Positions 1-7,864 of a stretch of 64,000 nucleotides of DNA are shown piece by piece. The translations under genes were made by a program, and so were the position numbers. The DNA comes from Klenkia marina. Lineage in GTDB: Bacteria; Actinomycetota; Actinomycetes; Mycobacteriales; Geodermatophilaceae. Below the pieces are notes generated by a model, which saw only the letters and a program-made list of their open reading frames with translations, did not search any database and was not told the origin of the DNA. The stretch lies in contig NZ_FMUH01000007.1 of assembly GCF_900101025.1 (NCBI RefSeq), forward strand, positions 1-64,000, given 5' to 3'. Each line of letters opens with the position of its first letter. Within the stretch, counting starts at the first letter, position 1.

Positions 1-248
1 AAGCTGATAGGCCGCGGGCCCATCCCCAGCCGAAAAACTTTCCACACAACCCCATGCGAGGAAGCGTGAATATCCGGTATTAGCACCAATTTCTTGGAGT
101 TATCCCAGAGCCGGGGGCAGGTTGCCCACGTGTTACTCACCCGTTCGCCACTAATCCACCAGCAAGCTGGCTTCATCGTTCGACTTGCATGTGTTAAGCA
201 CGCCGCCAGCGTTCGTCCTGAGCCAGGATCAAACTCTCCGTAGATGAA
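1..248 (-). rRNA. rrs: 16S ribosomal RNA, 5' part only (gene runs off the left edge)
   Basis: Read on the minus strand, the stretch contains the universal 5' 16S primer site AGAGTTTGATCCTGGCTCAG (about 213-236). It is followed by GACGAACGCTGGCGGCGTGC and the conserved GTGAGTAACACGTGGGCAA and GGAAAGTTTTTCGGCTGGGG blocks of actinobacterial 16S. Only the first roughly 248 nucleotides are in the window. The mature 5' end is put near 248 by analogy with related genes and could differ by a few bases. Confidence 0.97.
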
Positions 249-359
249 TTTCGATCCAAGGCCGAGAACCAAGAGTTGGCACTCTCGATATCAATCAACC
301 CAACACCCACCCCCCAAAAGGAGGCGGGGATCAAACATATGGCACTGACTTTCGGCACG

Positions 360-378
360 CTGTTGAGTTCTCAAAGAG
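360..378 (-). promoter_or_regulatory. rRNA leader boxA-like antitermination element
   Basis: The minus strand reads CTCTTTGAGAACTCAACAG. This is the sequence typically found in actinobacterial rRNA leaders and matches the NusB/NusE boxA pattern. It lies about 110 bases upstream of the mature 16S end, between the predicted promoter and the gene. Function is inferred from known rrn leaders. Confidence 0.65.
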
Positions 379-424
379 CGGACGCGCAGAACCTCCGGCC
401 GTTTCCGGCCTTCGCTTTCTGGCG

Positions 425-460
425 GCTACTACACGTTACTCCACGATCCGAGTTCGTCAA
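425..460 (-). promoter_or_regulatory. Predicted rRNA operon promoter
   Basis: On the minus strand a -35 box TTGACG (455-460) and a -10 box TAACGT (433-438) are separated by 16 bases. They predict a transcript start near 425, about 180 bases upstream of the 16S gene. This is the best sigma-70-type promoter in the 249-630 gap; further promoters upstream are possible. The rest of that gap (379-432) is leader sequence with no ORF I believe. Confidence 0.55.
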
Positions 461-551
461 CCCCGGGGGGTTTCGCTCGCGGTGTCGGCCTCGCGGCCTT
501 GCCGGTGTTTCGCGGTGCAGGGAGAACCATACACGGCTCTCAGAGAGTCGT

Positions 552-588
552 GCAGGGGGGTCCCCGCAGGGGGGTCCAGCTCCCCTGC
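552..588 (-). terminator. Possible terminator after alkB
   Basis: A 12-base sequence GCAGGGGGGTCC occurs twice (552-563 and 566-577). It is followed by CTCCCCTGC (580-588), which can pair with either copy. The resulting G/C hairpin lies between the end of alkB and the rRNA promoter, where it would insulate rrn from read-through. There is no T-tract, which is usual in high-GC actinobacteria. Confidence 0.4.
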
Positions 589-630
589 GTCGAGCCCCGC
601 ACAGGCCGTCGAGCAGGCCGTACGCAACCG

Positions 631-1260
631 TCAGGCCACGCCGCGGGGTCGGAACTGCACGCTCACCCGCGGCCCGACGGGCTTGGCCGTCTTCGGGACG
701 CAGTGCTCCCACGTGCGCTGACAACTGCCGCCCATCACGACCAGATCGCCGTGCCCCAGCGAGAACCGCACCGACGCACCGCCGCCGACCGGCCGAAGCA
801 TCAAGGCTCGGGGCGAGCCGAAGGAGACGATCGCGACCAAGGTGTCCTGGCTGCGCCCCCGGCCGACGCGGTCGCCGTGCCAGGCGACGGAGTCGCGCCC
901 GTCGCGGTACAGGCACATGCCCGCCGAGACGAACGGCTCGCCCAGCTCGGGCAGGTAGTGGGCGTCGAGCGCCCGCCTGGCCTGGATCAGTGCGGGGTGC
1001 GGCAATGCTTCGCCGGCACCGAACCACCGGAGCAGGCGGGGCACGGCGACCTCGCGGTCGTACATCTGGCGCCGGTCGGCCCGCCACCCGATGTCACCGA
1101 GGAGCACCTCCAGCACCTCGTCGGACCTCTCGACCCAGCCGGGTAGGTGGTCCACCCAGGCGCCGTGGGCCAAGCGGTGCCGGACGACCCGCCCCGCGAG
1201 CGGCGTCGTCGCCGCCGTCGTGCCGATGTCCCACATCGAGGGCTGGTGCGCCACGGTCAT
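631..1260 (-). CDS. alkB: AlkB-family Fe(II)/2-oxoglutarate dioxygenase (DNA dealkylation repair)
   Basis: This 209-residue protein is the usual length for bacterial AlkB-like dioxygenases. The family oxidatively removes methyl or etheno groups from DNA bases using 2-oxoglutarate and O2. The iron-binding HxD is visible as WHGDRVG near residue 125. The C-terminal RVSVQFRP segment (about residues 198-205) matches the family's Arg-rich cofactor and substrate motif, and SFGSPRALMLRP is the conserved strand before the distal His. It lies 97 bases downstream of recQ on the same strand. The gap carries two LexA-like boxes, so damage induction is likely. The start is the ATG at 1260, just inside the boxes. 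Confidence 0.88.
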   Translation of the reverse strand: MTVAHQPSMWDIGTTAATTPLAGRVVRHRLAHGAWVDHLPGWVERSDEVLEVLLGDIGWRADRRQMYDREVAVPRLLRWFGAGEALPHPALIQARRALDAHYLPELGEPFVSAGMCLYRDGRDSVAWHGDRVGRGRSQDTLVAIVSFGSPRALMLRPVGGGASVRFSLGHGDLVVMGGSCQRTWEHCVPKTAKPVGPRVSVQFRPRGVA

Positions 1261-1281
1261 CCCCGCAGCCTAGACCGGGTT

Positions 1282-1297
1282 TCGAACAGGTGTGCGA
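1282..1297. promoter_or_regulatory. LexA-like SOS box 1 upstream of alkB
   Basis: The sequence TCGAACAGGTGTGCGA matches the actinobacterial SOS box TCGAAC-N4-GTTCGA with one mismatch (GTG for GTT). It sits 22 bases before the alkB start codon. Binding by LexA is inferred from the motif only. Confidence 0.6.
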
Positions 1298-1323
1298 AAG
1301 TCTGTGGACAACTTTCCTGGGTT

Positions 1324-1339
1324 TCGAACAGGTGTGCGG
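1324..1339. promoter_or_regulatory. LexA-like SOS box 2 upstream of alkB
   Basis: The sequence TCGAACAGGTGTGCGG is a second copy of the box, 42 bases (about four helical turns) from box 1. The shared block GGGTTTCGAACAGGTGTGCG is identical at both sites, so the second box looks like a duplication of the first. Confidence 0.55.
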
Positions 1340-1357
1340 AACCCTGTGGACGGTGGA

Positions 1358-3637
1358 TCAGGCGGACAGGGCCAGCACGAACGGCAGCACGCCCGGGGCC
1401 CCCGCGCGGCGCAGTTCTCGACCGGCCACCGTCATCGTCCAGCGCGAGTCGGCCAGGTCGTCGACGAGCAGCACCGGACCGTCGGCACCGGCGAGCCGTT
1501 CGCGCAGCTGCTCCCCCACGGTGATGCGCTGCCACACGCCGGCCAGGCGGAACGCCGAGTTGCCTCCCGGCCCCCCGGTCGGGCCGCCGTGCTGCAGCTC
1601 GAGCTCCCCGAGGTAGGGCAACCGGCCCATGCGCGACAGCGCCTCGGCCACCCCGCGGACCAGGGCCGGCCGGCGACGCGACGGCACCGACACCACGGCG
1701 ACCGGGCGGTCGGCCCAGTCCCAGGCCTTGAGCACCCGCGCGCAGGCCTGCACCAGCTCGTCCGACGGCGGTGCGTCGTGGCCCCGTTGCAGGGGCCCGC
1801 GGTGAGCCTGCGCGTCGTCGGGGGCAACGGGGTGCTCCTGCCGGCGAGCCACGTCGAACGCGGCATCGGGGTCCTCCTCGAGCGGCGGGGCCTCGAGCTC
1901 CTCGGCCAACGTGGCCACCCCACCCACTCCGTCGTCGCCCAGCAGGGTGCGCAGGCGCTGCCCCCAGCCCAGGTCGGTCAGCCGGGCCACGGCCCGGCCG
2001 GGCAGCACCTGCTCGTCGGGCGAGATCTTGCCCTTGACCTGCACCCCGAGGCGGTCGGCACCGGTGGGCCACTGCGCCCGCGGCGGCAGCTCGACCCCGG
2101 GCCGGTCCAGCCGGGCGGTGGCCGCCTCGGCGGCGTCGGCGGGCACGTCGGTGGCGTACCAGGGCCCGGCGCAGACGTCGCAGCGACCGCACGGCGCCGC
2201 TGTCGGGTCGTCGAGCGCCGTCTGCAGGAACGCCATGCGGCACTCGGCCTCCTCGACCGGCCGCGCGTAGGCGATCATCGAGCGCTGCTCGGCCTCGCGC
2301 GTGCGGGTGACCCGGGCGTAGCGGTCGGCGTCGTAGACCCACGGCACCCCGGTGGCGCGCCAACCGCCCTGCACCCGCTCGACCGCGCCGTCGACCGAGA
2401 GCACCTTCAGCAGGAGCTCGAGCCGGGAGCGGCGCACGTCGGCCACGGTCTCCAACCGGGCGACCGACCAGGCCTTGCCGTCGGACATGGCGCCGAGCAC
2501 GGCGGCCGCGTGGTCCTCCCGGGGCATGGACGAGGTGGCGAACCACTGCCAGATCGCGAGGTCCTCGGGGCCGGGGAGGAGCAGGACGTCGGCGTGCTCG
2601 ACGGCGCGGCCGGCGCGGCCGACCTGCTGGTAGTAGCTGACCGGCGAGGACGGCGCCCCCAGGTGGACGACGAACCCGAGGTCGGGCTTGTCGAACCCCA
2701 TGCCCAGCGCCGAGGTGGCCACCAGCGCCTTCACCCGGTTCTCGCGCAGGGCCTCCTCGGCCTCCTTGCGGTCGGCGTCGTCGAGGCGGCCGGTGTAGGC
2801 GCGGACGTCGTAGCCGGCGTCGCGGAGCAGTGCCGCGGTCTCCTCCGCCGCGGCGACGGTGAGCGCGTAGACGATGCCGCTGCCCGGCAGGTCACCCAGG
2901 TGGGCGGCCAACCACCCCAGCCGGGCGCGGTCGGTGGGCAACCGGAGCACGCCCAGCCGCAGCGAGTCGCGGGCCAGCGGGCCGCGCACCGTGGTGACCT
3001 CGACACCCCCGGTGCCCAGCTGCTCGGCGACGTCGGCCACCACCCGCTCGTTGGCCGTGGCGGTGGTGGCCAGCACCGGGGTGCCGGCCGGCAGGCGCCC
3101 CAGCAGCTCGCGGATGCGCCGGTAGTCGGGGCGGAAGTCGTGTCCCCAGTCGGAGACGCAGTGCGCCTCGTCGACCACCAGCAGGCCGCAGCGCTCGACG
3201 AGGTCGGGCAGCTGCTCGTCGCGGAACCTGGGGTTGGTGAGCCGCTCGGGCGACACCAGCAGGACGTCGACGTCGTCGGCGGCGAGGCGGGCGGCGACGT
3301 CGTCCCACTCGGTGGCGTTCGCGCTCGAGATCTCGACGGCCTTGATGCCCGCCCGGGCCGCCGCGGCCACCTGGTCGCGCATCAGCGCGAGCAGGGGGCT
3401 GACCAGCAGGGTGGGACCGCGGCCCCGTCGGCGCAGCAACGCGGTGGACACGAAGTAGACCGCCGACTTGCCCCACCCGGTGCGCTGCACCACCAGGGCC
3501 CGTTGCTGGCGCTCGACCAGCGCGGACACCGCTGCGTCCTGCCCCTCGCGGAAGACCGCATCGGGGCGGCCGGTGAGCTCCCGCAGCACCGCCAGGGCCT
3601 CGTCGGCGAGTGCGGTCTCCACCACGGCGCTGCTCAT
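1358..3637 (-). CDS. recQ: RecQ-family ATP-dependent DNA helicase with C-terminal phosphoribosyltransferase-like segment
   Basis: The start is the ATG at 3637; the frame stays open further upstream, but that stretch overlaps the PHP gene and looks non-coding. The 759-residue product has Walker A TGWGKS (about 53-58), DEAH (156-159) followed by CVSDWGHDFRPDYRRI, and the helicase C domain with GMGFDKPDLGFVVHLG and QQVGRAGR. It also has a Cys cluster (PCGRCDVC) of the RecQ zinc domain. The last part differs from classical RecQ: near residues 720-740 it has VLLVDDLADSRWT followed by MTVAG, a PRPP-binding-loop-like pattern of type I phosphoribosyltransferases. Helicase function in recombinational repair is well supported; what the PRTase-like end does is unknown. 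Confidence 0.9.
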   Translation of the reverse strand: MSSAVVETALADEALAVLRELTGRPDAVFREGQDAAVSALVERQQRALVVQRTGWGKSAVYFVSTALLRRRGRGPTLLVSPLLALMRDQVAAAARAGIKAVEISSANATEWDDVAARLAADDVDVLLVSPERLTNPRFRDEQLPDLVERCGLLVVDEAHCVSDWGHDFRPDYRRIRELLGRLPAGTPVLATTATANERVVADVAEQLGTGGVEVTTVRGPLARDSLRLGVLRLPTDRARLGWLAAHLGDLPGSGIVYALTVAAAEETAALLRDAGYDVRAYTGRLDDADRKEAEEALRENRVKALVATSALGMGFDKPDLGFVVHLGAPSSPVSYYQQVGRAGRAVEHADVLLLPGPEDLAIWQWFATSSMPREDHAAAVLGAMSDGKAWSVARLETVADVRRSRLELLLKVLSVDGAVERVQGGWRATGVPWVYDADRYARVTRTREAEQRSMIAYARPVEEAECRMAFLQTALDDPTAAPCGRCDVCAGPWYATDVPADAAEAATARLDRPGVELPPRAQWPTGADRLGVQVKGKISPDEQVLPGRAVARLTDLGWGQRLRTLLGDDGVGGVATLAEELEAPPLEEDPDAAFDVARRQEHPVAPDDAQAHRGPLQRGHDAPPSDELVQACARVLKAWDWADRPVAVVSVPSRRRPALVRGVAEALSRMGRLPYLGELELQHGGPTGGPGGNSAFRLAGVWQRITVGEQLRERLAGADGPVLLVDDLADSRWTMTVAGRELRRAGAPGVLPFVLALSA

Positions 3638-3716
3638 GGGACCGACAGTAGGCACCGGGTCCGACACTCCGGGCCCGGGAGGCGGGACCTGTGGACGGCG
3701 GGGAAGATGCACGGTG

Positions 3717-4538
3717 ATGCTGCCGCCGGACAACCACGTGCACAGCGAGTTCTCGTGGGACACCGGGCCCTGGGCCTCGATGGTGGAGGCGTGCGAGCGG
3801 GCCGTGCGCGTCGGGCTCCCCGCCGTCGCGTTCACCGAGCACCTGGACTTCACCGTCTGGGCCGCCGAGGACCGGGCCACCCGCGACGGGATCGTCGACC
3901 GGCACCCCGCCCACCAGCAGCCCATCGACGTCGAGGCCTACGCCGCGTCGATCGCCGAGTGCCGAGACCGCTTCCCCGAGCTGCGGGTGGTCTCCGGCGT
4001 CGAGGCCGGCGAGCCGCACCTGTTCGCCGGCAGCATCGCCGCGCACCTGGCCGCTGCCCCGGTCGACCGGGTGCTCGGCTCGCTGCACTCGCTGACCGAC
4101 GGCGACCGGCTGGTGGGGGTCAGCCGCATGCTCACCGCCTCGGGCGCCGACGCCACGATGCGGCGCTACCTGGGCGAGATGGCGCAGATGGTCCGCGACA
4201 GCGACGTCTTCGAGGTGCTCGCCCACGTCGACTTCCCGCGCCGCTACTGGCCCGGGGGCTCGAACCGGTACGCCGAGCAACCGTTCGAGGCCGAGTACCG
4301 CGAGGTGTTCCGGGCCCTCGCCGAGACCGGACGCGCGCTGGAGGTCAACACCACGAGCCCGCTGGCCTCGGTCGAGCTGGTGCGGTGGTTCCGCGACGAG
4401 GGCGGCTCCGCGGTGAGCTTCGGCAGCGACGCGCACACCCCCACGGCCGTGGGTCAGCGCTTCGACCTGGCGGTGGACGTCGTCGAGGCAGCCGGGTTCC
4501 GGCCCGGGCGCGACCGGTTCGACTTCTGGCGTCGATGA
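3717..4538 (+). CDS. PHP-domain phosphoesterase (histidinol-phosphatase-like)
   Basis: The 273-residue protein begins with the PHP metal-binding signature [11 protein letters not shown] (residues 5-15). Further metal ligands follow: [36 protein letters not shown] and FGSDAHTP. This is the full set of His/Asp/Glu motifs of the PHP family that includes HisK histidinol-phosphate phosphatases. No other histidine genes are nearby, so the substrate could be another phosphomonoester. It is divergent from recQ with about 80 bases between the starts. Either ATG 3717 or the GTG just before it could start the protein. Confidence 0.85.
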   Translation: MLPPDNHVHSEFSWDTGPWASMVEACERAVRVGLPAVAFTEHLDFTVWAAEDRATRDGIVDRHPAHQQPIDVEAYAASIAECRDRFPELRVVSGVEAGEPHLFAGSIAAHLAAAPVDRVLGSLHSLTDGDRLVGVSRMLTASGADATMRRYLGEMAQMVRDSDVFEVLAHVDFPRRYWPGGSNRYAEQPFEAEYREVFRALAETGRALEVNTTSPLASVELVRWFRDEGGSAVSFGSDAHTPTAVGQRFDLAVDVVEAAGFRPGRDRFDFWRR

Positions 4539-4544
4539 ACGAAC

Positions 4545-4576
4545 TACTTCACCGCTAAGAGAAATCCCGCTAGGGT
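4545..4576 (+). promoter_or_regulatory. Regulon palindrome S1 and leaderless promoter of the carbamate kinase-barbiturase operon
   Basis: TACTTCACCGCTAAG (4545-4559), followed by AGAAATC to 4566, is one of six related palindromes in this window (consensus about TAnyTCASCGSTRAGG). A -10 box TAGGGT (4571-4576) lies 6 bases before ATG 4583, so transcription probably starts at the start codon and gives a leaderless mRNA. The palindrome centre is about 30 bases upstream of that start, in the -35 region. Confidence 0.7.
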
Positions 4577-4582
4577 CTGCGC

Positions 4583-5551
4583 ATGACCTCGCAACGACGC
4601 GTCGTGATCGCCCTGGGCGGCAACGCGATGACCGGCCCCGACGGCTCGGCCACGCCGGCCGCCCAGCGGGCCGCCATCGCCGTCGCCGCCGGGCACGTCG
4701 CCGGCGTCGTGGCCACCGGCGCCGAGGTCGTGGTCACCCACGGCAACGGCCCCCAGGTGGGCAACCTGCTGGTGAAGAACGAGCTCTCGGCGCACGAGGT
4801 GCCCCCGGTGCCGCTGGACTGGAACGTGGCCCAGACGCAGGGCACGATCGGGTTCACCGTCGTCGACGAGCTCGACGCCGCCCTCGCCGCACGCGGCCTC
4901 GCCCAGCGGGCCACCGCCCTGGTCACCCGCACGCTCGTCGACGCCGACGACCCCGGGTTCAGCGAGCCCACCAAGCCGGTCGGCCGCTTCCTGCCGCGCG
5001 AGCGCGCCCAGCAGTTCGTCGACCTCGGGCAGAACTGGGAGGACCGCGGCGAGAAGGGCTGGCGCCGCGTCGTCGCCTCGCCCGAGCCCCGCTCGGTGCT
5101 CGACTCCCCCGCGATCCGCGCCCTGGCCGGCGCCGGGTTCGTCGTGGTCTGCGCCGGCGGCGGGGGCATCCCCGTCGTCGACGACGGCCAGGACGGCGCC
5201 GCACTGCGGGGCGTCGAGGCCGTCATCGACAAGGACCTCACCGCCGCGCTCATGGCCGCCGAGCTCGGCGCCGACACGCTGGTGATCGCCACCGACGTCG
5301 ACCACGTGATGGTCGACTTCGGCACCCCCGACTCCCGGCCCCTGGGCCGGGTCACCACCGCCGAGCTGCGTGCGCACGCCGCAGCCGGCCAGTTCGCGCG
5401 CGGCAGCATGGGACCCAAGGTCGACGCAGCTCTCCGCTTCGTCGAGGGCGGGCCCGGCCGTCGCGCCGTCGTCACCTCGCTCCAGAACATCGCAGCAGCC
5501 GTCGACGGCGACGCCGTCGGCACCGTCATCACCCACCACGAGGAGTCCTGA
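4583..5551 (+). CDS. arcC: Carbamate kinase (amino-acid kinase family)
   Basis: This enzyme catalyses carbamoyl phosphate + ADP to carbamate + ATP, so it can harvest ATP from carbamoyl phosphate. The 322-residue protein shows IALGGNAM (9-16), [11 protein letters not shown] (about 49-59), the family block [10 protein letters not shown] and the nucleotide loop CAGGGGIPV. There is no arginine deiminase or ornithine transcarbamylase nearby. Instead its stop overlaps the start of a ring-opening amidohydrolase by one base (TGATG), and FdrA/DUF1116 genes lie 3-7 kb away. In the E. coli allantoin system carbamate kinase likewise accompanies FdrA/YlbE. I infer that it consumes carbamoyl phosphate made by that complex. 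The promoter appears leaderless and carries palindrome S1. Confidence 0.9.
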   Translation: MTSQRRVVIALGGNAMTGPDGSATPAAQRAAIAVAAGHVAGVVATGAEVVVTHGNGPQVGNLLVKNELSAHEVPPVPLDWNVAQTQGTIGFTVVDELDAALAARGLAQRATALVTRTLVDADDPGFSEPTKPVGRFLPRERAQQFVDLGQNWEDRGEKGWRRVVASPEPRSVLDSPAIRALAGAGFVVVCAGGGGIPVVDDGQDGAALRGVEAVIDKDLTAALMAAELGADTLVIATDVDHVMVDFGTPDSRPLGRVTTAELRAHAAAGQFARGSMGPKVDAALRFVEGGPGRRAVVTSLQNIAAAVDGDAVGTVITHHEES

Positions 5552-6654
5552 TGCCCGCACCCATCGAGGTCCGCAAGGTCCCCCTGCACAACGTCAGCGA
5601 CGCCTCCGAGCTGGCCAAGCTCATCGACGAAGGCGTCATGGAGGCCGACCGGGTCATCGCCGTCATCGGCAAGACCGAGGGCAACGGCGGCGTCAACGAC
5701 TACACCCGCATCATCGCCGACCGCGCGTTCCGCGAGGTGCTGATGGAGAAGGGCACGCGCAGCGAGGCCGAGGTCAAGCAGATCCCGATCGTGTGGTCCG
5801 GCGGCACCGACGGCGTCATCAGCCCGCACGCCACCATCTTCGCCACGCTGCCCGAGGACGCCGTCGAGAAGACCGACGAGCCCCGGCTGACCGTCGGCTT
5901 CGCGATGAGCGACGTCCTGCTGCCCGAGGACATCGGCCGCATCTCGATGGTGGAGAAGGTCGCCGAGGGCGTGAAGCGTGCGATGGCCGAGGCCGGCATC
6001 ACCGACCCCGCCGACGTGCACTACGTGCAGACCAAGACCCCGCTGCTCACCATCGAGACCATCCGCGACGCCAAGTCCCGTGGCAAGGACACCTACTACG
6101 ACGAGCCGCACGGCTCGATGGACCTGTCGAACGGGACGACGGCCCTGGGCATCGCCCTGGCCCTCGGCGAGATCGAGCTCCCGAAGCAGGAGCAGGTCAT
6201 GCGCGACTTCTCGCTGTTCTCCGCCGTCGCCTCCTGCTCCTCGGGCGTCGAGCTCGACCAGGCCCAGATCGTCGTCGTCGGCAACGCCCGCGGCCAGGGC
6301 GGCAACTACCGCATCGGCCACTCGGTCATGAAGGACGCCCTCGACCAGGACGGCATCTGGGACGCCATCCGCGAGGCCGGCCTCGAGCTGCCCGAGCGCC
6401 CGCACGTCTCCGACCTCGGCGACAAGCTGGTCAACGTGTTCCTCAAGTGCGAGGCCGACCCGACCGGCTACGTCCGCGGCCGCCGCAACGCGATGCTGGA
6501 CGACTCCGACGTGTTCTGGCACCGCCAGATCAAGGCCACCGTCGGCGGCGTCGCCGCCTCGGTGACCGGCGACCCGGCGGTCTTCGTGTCCGTCGCCGCG
6601 GTGCACCAGGGCCCCTCGGGCGGCGGTCCCGTCGCCGCCATCGTCAAGGCCTGA
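5551..6654 (+). CDS. Ring-opening amidohydrolase, barbiturase / cyanuric acid hydrolase family
   Basis: The 367-residue length and three-fold repeated architecture fit the AtzD/barbiturase (toblerone-fold) family. The three Ser-Lys pairs line up with those reported for AtzD: K41/S83 (IGKTEGN, WSGGTDG), K162/S230-231 ([17 protein letters not shown]) and K299/S347 ([19 protein letters not shown]). R53 and R325 match two of the three substrate-binding arginines. The third position reads SNGTTALG where I recall Arg in AtzD, which argues against strict cyanurate hydrolysis. Next to a UraA permease and a Mo hydroxylase, barbiturate hydrolysis to ureidomalonate is the most sensible role. It is translationally coupled to carbamate kinase. 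Confidence 0.88.
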   Translation: MPAPIEVRKVPLHNVSDASELAKLIDEGVMEADRVIAVIGKTEGNGGVNDYTRIIADRAFREVLMEKGTRSEAEVKQIPIVWSGGTDGVISPHATIFATLPEDAVEKTDEPRLTVGFAMSDVLLPEDIGRISMVEKVAEGVKRAMAEAGITDPADVHYVQTKTPLLTIETIRDAKSRGKDTYYDEPHGSMDLSNGTTALGIALALGEIELPKQEQVMRDFSLFSAVASCSSGVELDQAQIVVVGNARGQGGNYRIGHSVMKDALDQDGIWDAIREAGLELPERPHVSDLGDKLVNVFLKCEADPTGYVRGRRNAMLDDSDVFWHRQIKATVGGVAASVTGDPAVFVSVAAVHQGPSGGGPVAAIVKA

Positions 6655-6665
6655 TCCCCCTACGC

Positions 6666-6701
6666 GAGCGGCCCGCACCCCGACCGGGGTGCGGGCCGCT
6701 C
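6666..6701. terminator. Strong hairpin, bidirectional terminator
   Basis: GAGCGGCCCGCACCCC pairs perfectly with GGGGTGCGGGCCGCTC (16-base-pair stem) around a GACC loop. It lies between the convergent barbiturase-family gene and ohr. Confidence 0.8.
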
Positions 6702-6718
6702 GTGCGTCCGCGGGGCGC

Positions 6719-7144
6719 TCAGGCGACGGTGGTCTCGAGGGCCACCGGGATGTTGCCGCGGGTGGCGTTGGAGTACGGGCAGACCTGGTGGGCGGCCTCG
6801 ACCAGCTTCTCCGCGGCGGCCTGGTCGATCCCGCCGCCCAGCTCGACGTGCAGGGCCGCCTCGAGGCCGAACCCGCCCTCGCCGTTCGGCCCGATGCCGA
6901 TCTCGGCGGTGACGGCCGCGTCGACCAGGTCGACCTTCTCCTGCCGGGCCACCACCTTGAGGGCGCTCAGGAAGCAGGCGGCGTAGCCGGCGGCGAACAG
7001 CTGCTCGGGGTTGGTCGCGCCGCCCGCGCCCCCCAGCTCGACCGGGGTGGCGAGGTCGTGGTCGACCAGGCCGTCGGAGGAGCGGGTGTGGCCGTTGCGG
7101 CCGTCCCCGGTGGCGGTGGCGATGGCGGTGTAGGCAGCGGGCAC
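6719..7144 (-). CDS. ohr: Organic hydroperoxide resistance protein, Ohr subfamily of OsmC
   Basis: This 141-residue protein is a thiol peroxidase that reduces organic and lipid hydroperoxides in the cytosol. It begins with the family pattern YTAIATATGDGRNGH. Both catalytic cysteines are present, in GYAACFLSAL (about residue 57) and QVCPYSNATRGN (about residue 121). The latter is the Ohr-type CPYSNATRGN signature that separates Ohr from OsmC. No MarR-type OhrR is adjacent; the next gene upstream is a TetR regulator read in the same direction, 73 bases away. Function is secure from the motifs. Confidence 0.93.
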   Translation of the reverse strand: MPAAYTAIATATGDGRNGHTRSSDGLVDHDLATPVELGGAGGATNPEQLFAAGYAACFLSALKVVARQEKVDLVDAAVTAEIGIGPNGEGGFGLEAALHVELGGGIDQAAAEKLVEAAHQVCPYSNATRGNIPVALETTVA

Positions 7145-7217
7145 GGTGGTTCCTCCAGGGGTCGCGGATGATCTCCGCAGACAGGAAGGCGGGGGCGCCG
7201 GCGACTGTTCCCGCTGG

Positions 7218-7793
7218 TCAGCCGACCGTGCTCACCGTCACCCGGTCGACGCCGGCGGCGACCAGCTCGGCGAAGTGGGCGGGGTCGTCGTCGGGCTGCC
7301 ACACGGCGAACGCCGCCGAGAGCACCGCACCCGCGGTCTCGGTGAGCAGCCGGGCCCCGAAGGGGTCGTCGGGCAGCCGCCGCCGCGACCAGGCCCCCAC
7401 GGCGCCGCCGACGTAGGCGTGCGCGGAGCGGACGTAGGCGTCGAGCTCCGGGTGCTCGGCGACCAGCCGACGCCGGACGGCGAGCGGACCGACCTCACCG
7501 GCGGCGAAGGCCACCAGCACGCCGCGGAGGGCCGGCCACGCACCCGCCGTGGTGTCGGCGGCCTCCAGCAGGGCCGCCAACCGCTGCTCGGCGTCCGGCT
7601 CGGGGTCGAACAGGGCTGCGGCCTTGGTCGGGAAGTGGTTGAAGAAGGTGCGGCGGGACACCCCGGCGGCAGCGGCGACGTCGTCCACCGTGACGGCGGC
7701 GAAGCCGTGCCGGCCCACCAGGTCGACGGCCGCGGCCTGCAGGGCCAGCCAGGTGGCCCGTCGCTGGTCCTCGCGAGCAGGCACGGTGCGCAC
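7218..7793 (-). CDS. TetR-family transcriptional regulator
   Basis: The 191-residue protein has the TetR N-terminal helix-turn-helix at about residues 35-63 (VTVDDVAAAAGVSRRTFFNHF). A variable ligand domain follows. It is divergent from a mycofactocin-type SDR, with a perfect 17-base palindrome between them, so it most likely represses that SDR and itself. The longest frame starts at GTG 7793. A -10-like TAGGGT sits directly on that codon, so the true leaderless start may be the in-frame GTG at 7784. Confidence 0.85.
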   Translation of the reverse strand: MRTVPAREDQRRATWLALQAAAVDLVGRHGFAAVTVDDVAAAAGVSRRTFFNHFPTKAAALFDPEPDAEQRLAALLEAADTTAGAWPALRGVLVAFAAGEVGPLAVRRRLVAEHPELDAYVRSAHAYVGGAVGAWSRRRLPDDPFGARLLTETAGAVLSAAFAVWQPDDDPAHFAELVAAGVDRVTVSTVG

Positions 7794-7816
7794 CCTAGCC
7801 CGGCACCGCTAGGGTG
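7791..7816. promoter_or_regulatory. Mirror-image -10 boxes between tetR and SDR
   Basis: CACCCTAGC (7791-7799) and GCTAGGGTG (7808-7816) form an inverted repeat with an 8-base spacer. Each arm contains a TAGGGT -10 hexamer, one per strand, giving back-to-back promoters for the two divergent genes. Confidence 0.45.
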
Positions 7817-7827
7817 ACCCCGCTCAC

Positions 7828-7844
7828 GTTGCACTCAGTGCAAC
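7828..7844. promoter_or_regulatory. Probable TetR operator
   Basis: GTTGCACTCAGTGCAAC is a perfect palindrome of two 8-base arms around a single C. It lies between the divergent tetR and SDR starts, 20 bases before the SDR start codon. Size and placement are typical of TetR operators. Assignment to the adjacent regulator is inferred. Confidence 0.7.
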
Positions 7845-7864
7845 CAACACGCTCGGGAGGCGTC

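Noticed and set aside
2892-4436. 514-codon minus-strand frame overlapping the PHP gene and the start of recQ
   Set aside because: It overlaps two well-supported genes and shows only shadow composition; recQ start is fixed by the helicase domain.
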